A stretch of 64,000 nucleotides of DNA from Flavihumibacter profundi (GTDB lineage Bacteria > Bacteroidota > Bacteroidia > Chitinophagales > Chitinophagaceae). Every line of letters begins with the position of its first letter. The first letter of the stretch is position 1. Both the position numbers and the translations under genes were made by a program. Location: positions 992,001 through 1,056,000 of the forward strand of contig NZ_JAIQXE010000002.1 of assembly GCF_020076305.1 (NCBI RefSeq), written 5' to 3'. Positions 35,208-45,358 of the stretch are shown one piece after another. The notes beneath the pieces were generated by a model. It was given only the letters and a program-made list of their open reading frames with translations, was not told the DNA's origin and ran no database searches.

Positions 35208-36743
35208 ATGAAAATCGGGCTTTTTGTAATTGGCCTTTTATTTTTTACCGGTCAGGGTGGGATTGCCCAGGCGCCGAAGGTTGTTTATTCACAGCCTGAA
35301 AGAGACGATACCCGGCAGACCAATTTTGAGATTATGGGCAAGCTGGGTAATGATGTGTTGGTCTATAAGAACAACCGTTCTAACCATAAACTTTCAGTGT
35401 ATGACAGCGAAATGGCCTTAAAGGAAAATGTTGATCTCGATTTTTTTCCCGATAAGACCATTTCCATGCAATACATAACCTATCCTGATAAGATCCTGGT
35501 ATTTTTTGAGTACCAAAGGAAAAGGGTGGTTTATTGTGATTACGTGGTTATCGGTGCGGGTGGTAAAATACAGGGTCCGCCGGTAACACTCGATACAACC
35601 GAGGTTAGTTATTCTTCCAGCAACAAAATTTATAATGTTATAAACAGTGATGATAAACAAAAGATCATGCTGTTTAAGGTGAATAGCGGAAACCCGCGCC
35701 GGTTTATTATTGCTTCCTATTTGTTCAATTCAAGCCTGGACCTGATTACCCGGAGCCAGTGTGAAGTTGATATGGGCGATAAGGATAATTTTTTCTCTGA
35801 TTTTCACCTGAGTAATAAGGGCGAGCTGGTTGTTGCCAAATTCATTAAATCGGGCAGTACAGATATTATTTCAGGGGTGTCAATGCTGATCAAACACCCT
35901 GATTCACTTGGGTTCAGCGTACAAAGCCTGAATATCGGGAAGCTGATCCTGGACAATGTGCAGCTGAAGGTTGATAATGGCAATAACCGTGTTTTAATGG
36001 CTACTTTTTTCTCCAGGCAGAAAAGGGGGAATATGGAAGGGATATATGTTGTTGGCTGGGATAAATCTTCCAACCAGAAAATAATGGATACAACCTTCGT
36101 TTTCAATGATGAATTAAGGAACCTGGCCAAGGGGGAAGAAGGCAATAAAAAGACAGTGTTTAATGATTTCTTTATTAAGAATATTTATTCCCGTAAAGAT
36201 GGTGGTTTCGTTATTGTAAGTGAATCCTTGTTTACTTCTTCACGGAACAACAGTATTAACCGGTGGGACTATGGTGGTTATGGTAATCCCTGGATGTCTC
36301 CGATGAATTATAGTTATTGGTCGCCCATGTATAGTCCATGGTCAATGCCCTGGACCCGGTACGGATATAATAATAGCGCTCCCACAAGATACCTGGCTGA
36401 AAACATACTTGTGCTGTCTTTCGACAAATCGGGTGCTTTGGTCTGGAATAATGTTATTGCAAAAAGCCAGTTTGAGGATGATACGGATAACCTGATTTCT
36501 TATGGAAATATGAATACAGGCGGTGAAGTACACTTTCTTTTTAATACATTCGAGAACAGGACTTTCGTACTAACTGACCAGAGCATGGATCCAACTGGTA
36601 AGATTACACGATTTCCGACGTTAAAAAATCTGGATAAGGGGTATGAATTTATGCCAAGGTTCGGGAAACAGGTGAGTGCGCGGCAAATGATTATCCCTTG
36701 CATGTACAGGAGTTACCTGTGCTTTGCCAGAATCGATTTTTAA
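35208..36743 (+). CDS. exported protein, 511 aa, function unknown
   Basis: The ATG gives a signal peptide (MKIGLFVIGLLFFTGQGGIAQ); an in-frame GTG 15 codons upstream adds a non-signal-like stretch. The mature protein looks like a beta-propeller or beta-sandwich, with repeated hydrophobic strands and Asp/Asn turns. Near residue 370 is an unusual Trp/Tyr/Pro/Met-rich insert (YGNPWMSPMNYSYW, then SPMYSPWSMPW). I do not recognise a family. It diverges from kup and is followed by a membrane protein gene 13 bases downstream. Confidence 0.75.
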   Translation: MKIGLFVIGLLFFTGQGGIAQAPKVVYSQPERDDTRQTNFEIMGKLGNDVLVYKNNRSNHKLSVYDSEMALKENVDLDFFPDKTISMQYITYPDKILVFFEYQRKRVVYCDYVVIGAGGKIQGPPVTLDTTEVSYSSSNKIYNVINSDDKQKIMLFKVNSGNPRRFIIASYLFNSSLDLITRSQCEVDMGDKDNFFSDFHLSNKGELVVAKFIKSGSTDIISGVSMLIKHPDSLGFSVQSLNIGKLILDNVQLKVDNGNNRVLMATFFSRQKRGNMEGIYVVGWDKSSNQKIMDTTFVFNDELRNLAKGEEGNKKTVFNDFFIKNIYSRKDGGFVIVSESLFTSSRNNSINRWDYGGYGNPWMSPMNYSYWSPMYSPWSMPWTRYGYNNSAPTRYLAENILVLSFDKSGALVWNNVIAKSQFEDDTDNLISYGNMNTGGEVHFLFNTFENRTFVLTDQSMDPTGKITRFPTLKNLDKGYEFMPRFGKQVSARQMIIPCMYRSYLCFARIDF

Positions 36744-36756
36744 AAACTAACCCATT

Positions 36757-37746
36757 GTGATAGGAATCTTTAAACAAAAGAACCCGGGTAACGCGTTCAT
36801 TTTGTTGATATATGCTTTAATCCTGAAGTTTCCTGTATTCCTCCATATGCCTGCCCCCCTGAGGCAGGAAGAAGATAATTACCTGTACAGGCTGGTCCTG
36901 GATTTATTGAAACCTTTGGCCGGGGAAAAAGGATTTTTATATGGTTTACTGGCTTTTATATTGCTCTACCTGCAGGCGACTTTATTAAACCGCATCGCTA
37001 ATACATTAAAAATCTTACCCCGCCCCAGTTACCTCGTGGGTATGTCATTCCTGCTTTTAAGTTCACTGCTGCCGGAATGGAACCAGTTTTCCTCAACGCT
37101 TATCGTGAATTTCCTGCTGATCTGGATCTGGTATGGTATGACAGGCCTGTATAATAACCAGAAACCGCTATCCGCTATATTCAATGTCTGCCTGCTGACA
37201 GGGGCATTACCGCTAATTTACAGTCCATCACTGGCCTATATAGTGATGCTCATCCTTGCCTTAATTATTACCCGGCCCCTGAGGGTGGGTGAGTGGGTTA
37301 TAGCAGGCGTTGGATTTGTGACGCCCTATTATTTTCTGCTGGTCATACTTTTCCTGACCAACCAATGGCAGTCGGCCGGATTAATGCCGGTGATCAGTTT
37401 TCACCTGCCAAGGCTGCCGGCTTCTTTATGGACAACCGCCGGCATGTTGCTGATGGTTGGCCCATTCCTGGTAGGCGGATTTTTCGTCCAGGATAACCTG
37501 AATAAGATGCTGATCCAGGTCCGCAAATGCTGGAGCCTGCTCCTTGCCATTTTGCTGGTGGGATTGCTGATCATTCTGGTGAACCCCGGGACTAACTACC
37601 AGCACTGGTTCCTGAGTTCTGTCCCTATAACCTGTTTCCATGCTGCTACCTATTATTACCCCAATAAACGGACAATTCCACTTATTCTTCACTGGGTCAC
37701 TTTTGCTTTTGCCATTGCCGTTAATTATTTCCCGCATTTGAGCTGA
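36757..37746 (+). CDS. DUF6427-like membrane protein
   Basis: A 329-aa protein with about 8-10 membrane helices. It starts at a GTG (MIGIFKQKNPGNAFILLIYA) 13 bases after the upstream stop. The opening, with one short charged segment then a helix ending FPVFLHMP, resembles a Bacteroidota membrane family that I recall as DUF6427, but the label is from memory. Function is unknown. It lies between an exported protein and purQ. Confidence 0.7.
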   Translation: MIGIFKQKNPGNAFILLIYALILKFPVFLHMPAPLRQEEDNYLYRLVLDLLKPLAGEKGFLYGLLAFILLYLQATLLNRIANTLKILPRPSYLVGMSFLLLSSLLPEWNQFSSTLIVNFLLIWIWYGMTGLYNNQKPLSAIFNVCLLTGALPLIYSPSLAYIVMLILALIITRPLRVGEWVIAGVGFVTPYYFLLVILFLTNQWQSAGLMPVISFHLPRLPASLWTTAGMLLMVGPFLVGGFFVQDNLNKMLIQVRKCWSLLLAILLVGLLIILVNPGTNYQHWFLSSVPITCFHAATYYYPNKRTIPLILHWVTFAFAIAVNYFPHLS

Positions 37747-37789
37747 TCTTTTGCTGCGAATCGGCTAAATTTGCGGCCTGATGGCAGAT

Positions 37790-37896
37790 CGTAAGCGGTA
37801 AGCGGTAAACCGTAAGCGGTGAATCGTAAAAAGTGAGAAAATGCGAAGGTTGATTTAAAATCTACCGCTCACGGCTTACTGCTCACCGCTCACCCC
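37790..37896. repeat. degenerate heptamer repeat (GGTRAGC) in two inverted arrays
   Basis: The left array (37790-37829) repeats CGGTAAG-like heptamers. The right array (37862-37896) is the inverse, read as GGTGAGC, GGTGAGC, AGTAAGC, CGTGAGC and GGTAGAT. The two could fold into an imperfect hairpin 12 bases before purQ. A third array of the same heptamer follows dnaA (59164-59198). Confidence 0.65.
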
Positions 37897-37908
37897 AAAA
37901 TAAATATT

Positions 37909-38571
37909 ATGAAATTCGGAGTAGTCGTTTTTCCCGGTTCCAATTGTGACAGGGATATGCAGGATGCTTTAGCACAGGACCTGGGCCAGGAAGTGATCAT
38001 GTTATGGCATAAGGACAAAGACCTTAGTCATTTTAATACAGACGACTGTATCATTTTACCGGGCGGATTTTCATATGGGGATTACCTGCGTTGCGGCGCC
38101 ATTGCCCGGTTTAGCCCGATGATGCAAAGTGTTATCGATTTTGCCAACCGTGGGGGTAAAGTACTGGGTGTTTGCAATGGATTCCAGATCCTTTGCGAAT
38201 CTCACCTGCTTCCCGGTGTATTGCTCCGGAATGCCAACCAGCAGTTTATTTGCAAAAACGTTTACCTGAAAGGCCTGGGTGCTGATAAGGCCCTTAAAAT
38301 ACCAATTGCACACGGCGAAGGCCGGTATTTTGCAGCGGATGCCGTTTTGGATGGGCTTGAAGCAAATGGCCAGGTAATTTATCGCTATTGTAATGAAGAA
38401 GGCGATATTACCGCTGAGGCAAACCCAAATGGAGCAATCCGCAATATTGCAGGGATCCGCAATGCCGCCGGTAATGTTTTCGGGATGATGCCACACCCGG
38501 AAAGAGCCTGCTCTTCAGCCTTAGGGAATATCGATGGCCGTATTGTATTGGAAACCCTTTTAATGAAGTAA
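37909..38571 (+). CDS. purQ: phosphoribosylformylglycinamidine synthase, glutaminase subunit
   Basis: A 220-aa class I glutamine amidotransferase. The start [17 protein letters not shown] is typical of PurQ, the nucleophile Cys is in [10 protein letters not shown], and the His/Glu pair is in MPHPERA. It supplies ammonia for the FGAM synthase step of purine synthesis, working with the small-type PurL and PurS, which are not in this window. The short form (about 220 aa) fits the separate-subunit enzyme. The heptamer repeat lies just upstream. Confidence 0.93.
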   Translation: MKFGVVVFPGSNCDRDMQDALAQDLGQEVIMLWHKDKDLSHFNTDDCIILPGGFSYGDYLRCGAIARFSPMMQSVIDFANRGGKVLGVCNGFQILCESHLLPGVLLRNANQQFICKNVYLKGLGADKALKIPIAHGEGRYFAADAVLDGLEANGQVIYRYCNEEGDITAEANPNGAIRNIAGIRNAAGNVFGMMPHPERACSSALGNIDGRIVLETLLMK

Positions 38572-38632
38572 ATCCCCTTATTTACCGGTTTTTGGCTTCC
38601 CGCCAATTTTAGATTTTAATTAGGACTATTTA

Positions 38633-38646
38633 ACCCAATTTTGGGT
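38633..38646. promoter_or_regulatory. short dyad ACCCAA-TT-TTGGGT at a start codon
   Basis: A perfect 6-bp inverted repeat around two bases ends one base before the ATG of the DsbD-N-like gene. In RNA it could form a small hairpin over the ribosome-binding region; in DNA it could be an operator. Size alone gives weak support. Confidence 0.3.
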
Positions 38647-38647
38647 C

Positions 38648-39100
38648 ATGAAAAAATTCATTACGACCCTTTTTTCCCTGGTTGTAGCAGGTGCCCTTTT
38701 TGCCCAAAGTACAAAGCAGGTCAATTGGACTTTCGAAGCTAAAAAAATCGGGGAAAACACTTTTGAAATACATATGGTGGCCGATATCGGTGGAAACTAC
38801 CATTTATATGCACAAAATGCCGGTGAAGGCCCGGTATCTACAAGTTTTGACTTTACAAAGAACCCCTTGATTACGCTAGATGGTGCTATAAAAGAGCAGG
38901 GTAAAATGAAAAAAGTGTACGAGCAGGCTTTTAGTTCGGAAGTGCGTTTTTTTGAAAAAAAGGTAGATTTTGTCCAGGTGGTTAAGATAAAGGGTAAAGC
39001 CAAAACCAGCCTGGCAGGTAAAGTTGAATTTATGGTTTGTAATGACCGGGAATGTCTTCCACCTGCAACTGTTAATTTTAAGGTTCCTGTAGGTGGTTAG
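38648..39100 (+). CDS. exported DsbD N-terminal-domain-like protein
   Basis: A 150-aa protein with a signal peptide (MKKFITTLFSLVVAGALFAQ) and one beta-sandwich domain of the DsbD-N type. The end carries a Cys pair in FMVCNDRECLPPATVNF, as in the periplasmic domain of DsbD, which passes electrons to periplasmic partners. It directly precedes a full DsbD, whose own N-domain has few such cysteines. The two genes are separated by a terminator, so their transcription may be partly independent. Confidence 0.8.
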   Translation: MKKFITTLFSLVVAGALFAQSTKQVNWTFEAKKIGENTFEIHMVADIGGNYHLYAQNAGEGPVSTSFDFTKNPLITLDGAIKEQGKMKKVYEQAFSSEVRFFEKKVDFVQVVKIKGKAKTSLAGKVEFMVCNDRECLPPATVNFKVPVGG

Positions 39101-39128
39101 TGACTTAAGTCTAAACAATTATCGTATA

Positions 39129-39162
39129 AAACGAGTTCTTTTGCAGGACTCGTTTGTTTTTT
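39129..39162 (+). terminator. rho-independent terminator between the DsbD genes
   Basis: AAACGAGT and ACTCGTTT pair as an 8-bp stem around an 11-base loop, followed by TTGTTTTTT. It ends 19 bases before the DsbD start. Confidence 0.7.
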
Positions 39163-39180
39163 AAAGAGAAACCAAGCCCC

Positions 39181-41157
39181 ATGCGAAATATATTACTTGT
39201 TTTCCTGGCCACCCTGATGTTCGGTACCACCATGGCGCAGGATTCTGCTGCTGTGGTTAAATGGACCTACCAGGCTACGCAGCAGTCTGATGGTAATTAC
39301 CTCCTGCAATTCAGGGGTGATATTGGTGCAGGCTGGAAATTATTTTCCACAACCATGCACGATGACCAGCCAAATACCCGGGTGGTCTTTGATTCTTCGC
39401 TTCAGGGAAAGGTTGGGCCATTCCAGGAAAAGGGAAACCTCATAATTGCAGCTGAGCCATTGTTTGATAATGAAAAGCTCGGTTATTATAAAAAGGAAGT
39501 GCTGATCGAAGTGCCCATAACCGGTATCGGACCTTCCTCAGAAATTAAAGGAAGTATTCAATATATGGCCCTGAAAGGGGAAGAAGTGGTTGGGCCGGAA
39601 GAACAGGCATTCAGGTTTTCAATTGACGCTGCCGGTGCTATTTCCAGCAAGAGTACGACGCTACGCCAGCAAACCGATAGTTCCAGCGCCTTAAGGCGTT
39701 CGTCAATAGACCTGGCCAATCCGGCTGCAGGTTGTGGCGGAACAGGCGGTGAAGATGCCGGTTCTAAAAGCTTTTGGTCGATATTCGTACTTGGTTTTAT
39801 TGGTGGGTTGATTGGTCTTTTCATGCCCTGTACCTTCCCCATGATTCCATTAACGGTTTCCTTTTTCACTAAAAAAGGGCAGAGTCGTTCAAAGGGGATC
39901 ATGAATGCATTTACCTATGGTTTCTTCATCTTCCTGATCTATGTGCTGCTGAGCGTGCCGTTTTATTTCCTGGATGCCGGGAGTGCTGATATCCTGAATA
40001 ATATCTCCACCAATGCATGGCTGAACCTGCTTTTTGCCGTGGTGTTTTTTATTTTTTCCCTGTCCTTTTTCGGACTTTTTGAAATTGCCTTACCCAGCAG
40101 GTTTACGAATGCGGCTGATTCAAAAGCGGGAATTGGCGGTACTGTGGGGATTTTCTTCATGGCACTGACACTTGCTATTGTATCTTTTTCCTGTACAGGG
40201 CCAATCCTGGGAACCTTGCTGGTAGGCGCACTGAACCAGAATGGTGGTGCCCTGCAATTAACGGTTGCCATGGCTGGATTTGGCTTGGCACTCGGGCTGC
40301 CTTTTGCACTTTTTGCCTTGTTTCCTAATTGGTTGTCAACTTTGCCCCGTTCCGGAGCCTGGATGAATACAGTAAAAATTGTTTTCGCATTCATAGAACT
40401 GGCACTGATGATCAAATTCCTGTCGAATGCCGACCTGGTCATGCATTGGGGGCTTTTAAAACGGGAAATATTCTTTGCGATATGGATACTCATTTCCCTG
40501 GCTGCCAGTTTATATCTTTTCGGCATTTTAAAGTTCAGTTATGACCCGCCCCCCCAAAAATTAAGCGCAGGCAGGAAGATATTGGCCCTGGTTTTCCTTT
40601 GTTTCGCAGTTTACCTGTCACCCGGACTTACCAATACCAGATATGCCAACAGGGCATTGATCAGCGGGTTTCCGCCCCCATTGTCCTATAGTATTTATGG
40701 TGCCTCATCAGGTGCCGGAAAAGGAGTGGAGGCGAAGGTGGTGAACGATTATGAGAAAGCCCTTGCATTGTCGAAGCAAACAGGTAAACCCCTGCTGATT
40801 GATTTTACAGGTTGGGCTTGTGTGAATTGCCGTAAAATGGAAGAGAACGTTTGGACACAACCTGAGATAAGGGAAATGATTGAAAAAGATTTTATCCTGG
40901 TTTCTTTATATGTGGATGACCGCAAACAGCTTCCTGAAAATGAACAGTTCATTTATACCAATGGAGCCGGCAAGAAACAGGAGATCAGGACAGTAGGAGA
41001 TAAGTTTGTGACTTTCCAGACTGAAAATTTCAAAAATGCATCTCAACCTTTATATGCAATTGTTTCCCCTGAGGAAAAGCTAATGAATAAACCGGTTGGC
41101 TACACACCCAGTGCTGCTGCATATCTTGAATGGCTAAAATGTGGTACAGGAAAATAA
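39181..41157 (+). CDS. dsbD: thiol:disulfide interchange protein DsbD
   Basis: A 658-aa protein. It has a signal peptide ([20 protein letters not shown]), an N-terminal DsbD-type sandwich (about 22-160), a membrane part with about eight helices starting at residue 200 ([14 protein letters not shown], and [15 protein letters not shown] with the membrane cysteines), and a C-terminal thioredoxin domain with Cys-Val-Asn-Cys in [14 protein letters not shown]. It carries electrons from cytoplasmic thioredoxin to the periplasm. The chosen ATG gives the signal peptide; a longer frame from 39154 overlaps the terminator. Confidence 0.9.
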   Translation: MRNILLVFLATLMFGTTMAQDSAAVVKWTYQATQQSDGNYLLQFRGDIGAGWKLFSTTMHDDQPNTRVVFDSSLQGKVGPFQEKGNLIIAAEPLFDNEKLGYYKKEVLIEVPITGIGPSSEIKGSIQYMALKGEEVVGPEEQAFRFSIDAAGAISSKSTTLRQQTDSSSALRRSSIDLANPAAGCGGTGGEDAGSKSFWSIFVLGFIGGLIGLFMPCTFPMIPLTVSFFTKKGQSRSKGIMNAFTYGFFIFLIYVLLSVPFYFLDAGSADILNNISTNAWLNLLFAVVFFIFSLSFFGLFEIALPSRFTNAADSKAGIGGTVGIFFMALTLAIVSFSCTGPILGTLLVGALNQNGGALQLTVAMAGFGLALGLPFALFALFPNWLSTLPRSGAWMNTVKIVFAFIELALMIKFLSNADLVMHWGLLKREIFFAIWILISLAASLYLFGILKFSYDPPPQKLSAGRKILALVFLCFAVYLSPGLTNTRYANRALISGFPPPLSYSIYGASSGAGKGVEAKVVNDYEKALALSKQTGKPLLIDFTGWACVNCRKMEENVWTQPEIREMIEKDFILVSLYVDDRKQLPENEQFIYTNGAGKKQEIRTVGDKFVTFQTENFKNASQPLYAIVSPEEKLMNKPVGYTPSAAAYLEWLKCGTGK

Positions 41158-41187
41158 AAAAAACCTCCCATCGGGAGGTTTTTTTTA
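41157..41187. terminator. bidirectional rho-independent terminator after dsbD
   Basis: AAACCTCCC-ATC-GGGAGGTTT, a 9-bp or longer stem with a 3-base loop and T-rich 3' side (A-rich 5' side). It can end transcription from dsbD and from the sigma factor gene on the other strand. Confidence 0.88.
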
Positions 41188-41193
41188 TTTGGC

Positions 41194-41260
41194 GTCATTC
41201 TGTAACAGCCTTCTAACGGGCAAGCGAATTAAAAGATGTTAGAGGGAGCTACAGAATGAC
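41194..41260. repeat. imperfect inverted repeat with GTCATTCTGTA ends
   Basis: The outer 11 bases, GTCATTCTGTA and TACAGAATGAC, are exact inverses, and inner TTCTAAC/GTTAGAG parts also pair. It resembles dispersed GTCATTCTG-type repeats that I recall from Bacteroidota genomes. It lies in the intergenic gap after dsbD and could be a small non-autonomous element or an extra terminator. Confidence 0.55.
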
Positions 41261-41281
41261 AATATTTTGGATTTGGTTAAA

Positions 41282-41863
41282 TTATAAGGCGATGTTTTTT
41301 TCTGTCATCATCTTGCGCAAATTAATCAATCCATAACGCATGCGTCCCAATGCAGTGTTAATACTGCAATTTGTAAGCGCTGCGATTTCTTTAAAGCTTA
41401 ATTCGGCATAGTGGCGAAGAATGATTACTTCACGCTGGTCTTCAGGCAACAGGTCGAGCATTTTACGAACCCTGTCATGACTCTGGCGTTTCATCATTTT
41501 CACATCAGCACCATCTTCAGTAAAATTCAAAACTTCAAAGATGTCGCGGTCGTCGCTGGTTTTAATTGCTGGAGTGCGCTTAACTTTCCGGAAATGGTCT
41601 ACACATAGGTTGTGCGCAATTCGCATAGCCCATGGCAGGAATTTTCCTTCTTCTGTGTAACGGCCAATACGCAGGGTGTCAATGATTTTGATAAGCACAT
41701 CCTGGAAGATGTCTTCGGCAAGGTATTTATCCTTTACCAGGAAGAGGATGGAAGTGTACAATTTGTCTTTGTGGCGCAGGATTAGTGTTTCCAGTGATGC
41801 CATGTCTCCATCCATAAACTGGTGGATGAGTTCATTGTCGGTTTTGATGCATAGTGATTTCAT
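41282..41863 (-). CDS. ECF-type RNA polymerase sigma factor
   Basis: A 193-aa sigma-70 family protein. Region 2 has YLAEDIFQDVLIKIIDTLR and GKFLPWAMRIAHNLCVDHFRK; region 4 has ELSFKEIAALTNCSINTALGRMRYGL. A spacer with several acidic residues (about 105-120) lies between the two regions. It stands alone with no anti-sigma gene beside it, unlike the sigma factor at 1215-1796. It is probably a conserved housekeeping-type alternative sigma factor of the phylum. Confidence 0.9.
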   Translation of the reverse strand: MKSLCIKTDNELIHQFMDGDMASLETLILRHKDKLYTSILFLVKDKYLAEDIFQDVLIKIIDTLRIGRYTEEGKFLPWAMRIAHNLCVDHFRKVKRTPAIKTSDDRDIFEVLNFTEDGADVKMMKRQSHDRVRKMLDLLPEDQREVIILRHYAELSFKEIAALTNCSINTALGRMRYGLINLRKMMTEKNIAL

Positions 41864-42124
41864 AAACTTCTACGGTTTTGAATTTTTAAATGGGATATTG
41901 GTTACAATTATGGTTCTTGGGAAAAATACGTAAGGCTTAGTAAATATACGATAGGCGTGAGTTTTGGGTTTTTCTGTTAGGACGTAATTGACATCCAAGA
42001 TAATATTTTTTTGTAATAAACAATAGTTTAGCAAATTTTTTTTTAAACCATTATAATAAAATAAAGCCTTCCCTTAACACAATAAATACAATACTCCAAT
42101 ATCCAATACTTTTGTAGTTCAAGT

Positions 42125-44920
42125 ATGAACAAGACAATCGCCACTGCGCCTCCTGCCATCCATGATATATATATTAAAGGGGCAAGGGTGCATAACCTGA
42201 AAAATATAGATGTTAGTTTTCCGCGCAACAAACTGATAGTTGTAACAGGTGTTTCCGGCTCGGGAAAATCATCACTCACTATAGATACATTATTTGCCGA
42301 AGGACAAAGGCGTTATGCGGAAAGCCTGAGTGCATATGCAAGGCAATTCCTGATGCGAATGAACAAACCTGATGTTGATTATATTAAAGGTTTATGCCCG
42401 GCAATAGCGATCGAGCAAAAAGTAATTACCCGAACGCCGCGGTCTACAGTAGGCAGCATGACGGAAATTTACGATTACCTGCGTTTGCTCTTTGCCCGGA
42501 CAGGAAAAACCATTTCACCGGTATCCGGGCAGGAAGTACGGAAGGATGATGTTGGCGATGTGGTGAATGCTATAAAAGGACTTGCCACCGGCGACAAGGT
42601 TTTGGTAATGGTTCCGTTTCGCCAGCACCAGAACAGGTCGGTTGAGGAAGAACTGAGTATTTTATTACAGAAAGGGTTTAGCAGGTTGTATGGGGATGAA
42701 GTGTTAAGGATTGAAGATCTGCTGGAAGAAAGTGCTAAAGGAAATGTTTGGAAGCCAGGTTCTAAAAAACAGGTTTACCTATTAATAGACCGGCTGGTTG
42801 TAAAACAATTTGATGAGGATGACCTGCACCGTATGGCCGATTCAGTGGGAACTGCTTTTTACGAAGGCGAAGGCGAAGTGGTTTTGCTGGTGAATGAAAA
42901 GAAGCGGTTAACTTTTTCCAATCGTTTCGAACTGGATGGCATAGTATTCGAAGAACCCGTTCCCAATTTATTTTCTTTTAACAATCCTTTTGGTGCCTGT
43001 CCGACCTGTGAAGGTTTTTCGCAGGTACTCGGAATAGATGAGGACCTTGTTATTCCTGATAAACGGTTAAGTGTATACGAAGGTGCCGTTGCTCCGTGGA
43101 AAGGTGAAAAACTTGGCTGGTGGAAGGAGCAATTCATCAAGGCCGCCAGGCAAACTGGTTTTCCCATCCATAAACCGATTGCCGATCTCACCAAAGAACA
43201 ATACAGGCAATTGTGGAAGGGTAGCGGACCGGCACAGGGTATTGACGATTTCTTTAAAGAGGTAGAGCAAAACCTGTATAAAGTGCAATACCGGGTATTA
43301 TTATCAAGATACCGCGGACGGACTACCTGTCCCGATTGCGAGGGGTACCGGCTTCGGAAAGAAGCTTTGTATATAAAAGTAGGGGGCAGGCATATTGGTG
43401 AACTATGTGCATTACCGGTGCGTGACCTCCAGGCCTGGTTTACCGAGCTTAGTTTGAGTGAATATGACCGGCAGGTGGCTAAACGGATCTTGCTGGAAAT
43501 TGAAACCCGTATCGGCACGCTGATGGATGTGGGATTGGGCTACCTTACCCTGGCACGCCTCGCCAATTCGCTGAGTGGTGGTGAAAGCCAGCGTATCCAA
43601 TTGACCAGGAGTTTGGGCAGTAACCTTACCAACTCATTATATATACTGGATGAGCCATCCATTGGGCTGCATTCCCGCGATACAGAAAGATTGATTGGCG
43701 TTTTGAAAAACCTGCGAGACCTGGGTAATACTGTTGTTGTTGTTGAACACGATGAAATGATGATGCGGGAAGCTGACCATATTATAGATATGGGACCCCT
43801 GGCCAGCCATTTGGGTGGGGAAGTAGTTGCCGCCGGCGATTACAATACCATTATCAAGGATAAAAAAAGTTTAACCGGGCAGTACCTTACTGGTAAGCTG
43901 AGCATCGACCCTCCCGATAAAACCCGCAACTGGCGAAGGTCAGTAACGGTGAAAGGTGCCAGGCAGCATAACCTGAAAAATATTGATGTCGAGTTTCCCC
44001 TGGGTGTATTTACCGTTGTGAGCGGGGTGAGTGGAAGTGGTAAAACTACCCTGGTGAAACAGATCCTTTATCCTGCCCTTCAAAAGATAAAAGGGGAAGC
44101 AGCAGATAAAGTGGGGATGCACAAATCCATCGAAGGCGATATTGAATTCATTACCCAGGTTGAACTGATAGACCAGAACCCTATTGGGAAATCCTCGCGA
44201 AGTAACCCTGTGACTTATATAAAAGCCTACGATGAAATCCGCGACCTGTATGCCAGCCAGCCGTTGAGCAAAATGCGCGGCTTCCTGCCAAAGCATTTTT
44301 CTTTTAATGTGGATGGCGGCCGTTGTGACGCCTGCAAAGGGGAGGGGGAACAAATTGTGGAGATGCAGTTCCTTGCTGATGTACACCTGACCTGCGATGT
44401 TTGCGGAGGGAAACGCTTTAAAGAAGAAGTGCTGGAAGTGACCTACAAGGAAAAAAATATTTTCGAGGTTTTGGATATGAGTGTTGATGAGGCCATTGCT
44501 TTTTTCAGCAGTGAAAAAGATGTTGTGAACAAGATCAGGGCACTGAGTGATGTGGGATTGGGTTATGTGAAACTTGGACAGTCATCCGATACCTTATCGG
44601 GCGGAGAAGCGCAAAGGGTTAAACTGGCATCATTCTTAGGGAAAGGAAGGTCGCAGGGAAATATTCTATTCATTTTCGATGAACCTACGACCGGACTTCA
44701 CTTTCATGATATAAAAAAGTTACTGGCATCTTTCAATGCGCTTGTTGAACAGGGCCATTCGATATTGGTAATCGAACACAATACTGATGTAATCAAATGC
44801 GCCGACTGGGTGATTGACCTCGGTCCGGATGCGGGGGATGGTGGCGGGGAATTGGTTTATGCCGGTGTGCCCGCCGGGTTGAAAAAAGTCAAGGCCAGCC
44901 AGACCGGGAAATTTTTATAA
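42125..44920 (+). CDS. uvrA: excinuclease ABC subunit A
   Basis: A 931-aa DNA damage sensor for nucleotide excision repair. Two ABC ATPase modules are complete: Walker [11 protein letters not shown] and [10 protein letters not shown], signatures [11 protein letters not shown] and [11 protein letters not shown], and Walker [16 protein letters not shown] and [13 protein letters not shown]. Zinc-binding Cys pairs are CPTCEG, CPDCEG, CDACKG and CDVCGG. It works with UvrB and UvrC, which are not in the window. Phylum members often have two UvrA types, so this may be one of two. Confidence 0.93.
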   Translation: MNKTIATAPPAIHDIYIKGARVHNLKNIDVSFPRNKLIVVTGVSGSGKSSLTIDTLFAEGQRRYAESLSAYARQFLMRMNKPDVDYIKGLCPAIAIEQKVITRTPRSTVGSMTEIYDYLRLLFARTGKTISPVSGQEVRKDDVGDVVNAIKGLATGDKVLVMVPFRQHQNRSVEEELSILLQKGFSRLYGDEVLRIEDLLEESAKGNVWKPGSKKQVYLLIDRLVVKQFDEDDLHRMADSVGTAFYEGEGEVVLLVNEKKRLTFSNRFELDGIVFEEPVPNLFSFNNPFGACPTCEGFSQVLGIDEDLVIPDKRLSVYEGAVAPWKGEKLGWWKEQFIKAARQTGFPIHKPIADLTKEQYRQLWKGSGPAQGIDDFFKEVEQNLYKVQYRVLLSRYRGRTTCPDCEGYRLRKEALYIKVGGRHIGELCALPVRDLQAWFTELSLSEYDRQVAKRILLEIETRIGTLMDVGLGYLTLARLANSLSGGESQRIQLTRSLGSNLTNSLYILDEPSIGLHSRDTERLIGVLKNLRDLGNTVVVVEHDEMMMREADHIIDMGPLASHLGGEVVAAGDYNTIIKDKKSLTGQYLTGKLSIDPPDKTRNWRRSVTVKGARQHNLKNIDVEFPLGVFTVVSGVSGSGKTTLVKQILYPALQKIKGEAADKVGMHKSIEGDIEFITQVELIDQNPIGKSSRSNPVTYIKAYDEIRDLYASQPLSKMRGFLPKHFSFNVDGGRCDACKGEGEQIVEMQFLADVHLTCDVCGGKRFKEEVLEVTYKEKNIFEVLDMSVDEAIAFFSSEKDVVNKIRALSDVGLGYVKLGQSSDTLSGGEAQRVKLASFLGKGRSQGNILFIFDEPTTGLHFHDIKKLLASFNALVEQGHSILVIEHNTDVIKCADWVIDLGPDAGDGGGELVYAGVPAGLKKVKASQTGKFL

Positions 44921-44932
44921 AGATGTTTAGGC

Positions 44933-45358
44933 TTATCTAAGGCGATCAAGGCTTTTGATCAGTTTTTCGTCTTTCCTGATGGCACTTGCAGCCATGAACA
45001 GGAAAATCACCATGGCGATAGGTAACAATCCGCCCCACTGGTAACTTCCTTGTTGAATAGGGTTGGCCTTTTTAAATCCTTCAATAGAGTAAACCTGTAA
45101 AGCGATCACGACAGCAGAAAGCAGGGCCCCTGTTATTGCCAGTTTATATTGGGTGGGCCTTTTTTTGTACAGGAAAATAGTCACCACAGATAAACAGGCA
45201 ATGCCAACAATAAGGGCAAAAGTCAGCAGGCTTTCCGTAGCTAAAAAACTACGTTTAGTCTGGTCAGTAAGGGTAGCAGAGAATAAGGGTACTTTGGCCA
45301 TGGTAAATCCGCAAATTGCGGCCAGTGCAAGCCATACAGACTGAATTCTTTGGATCAT
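44933..45358 (-). CDS. DUF4293 membrane protein
   Basis: A 141-aa protein with four predicted helices. It begins MIQRIQSVWLALAA, the usual opening of the Bacteroidota DUF4293 family, and ends with charged residues after the last helix. Function unknown. Its start overlaps the stop of the preceding transglycosylase-like gene (ATGA), so it is the last gene of a three-gene operon. It converges on uvrA. Confidence 0.85.
   Translation of the reverse strand: MIQRIQSVWLALAAICGFTMAKVPLFSATLTDQTKRSFLATESLLTFALIVGIACLSVVTIFLYKKRPTQYKLAITGALLSAVVIALQVYSIEGFKKANPIQQGSYQWGGLLPIAMVIFLFMAASAIRKDEKLIKSLDRLR

Noticed and set aside
42107-42114. TACTTTTG as a promoter -7 element for uvrA
   Set aside because: It matches TAnnTTTG but no -33 TTTG is at the right distance, and the start codon would be only 10 bases downstream.
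42859-43518. 219-codon minus-strand frame inside uvrA
   Set aside because: It is antisense to a strongly conserved gene and has a Ser/Arg-rich shadow composition.
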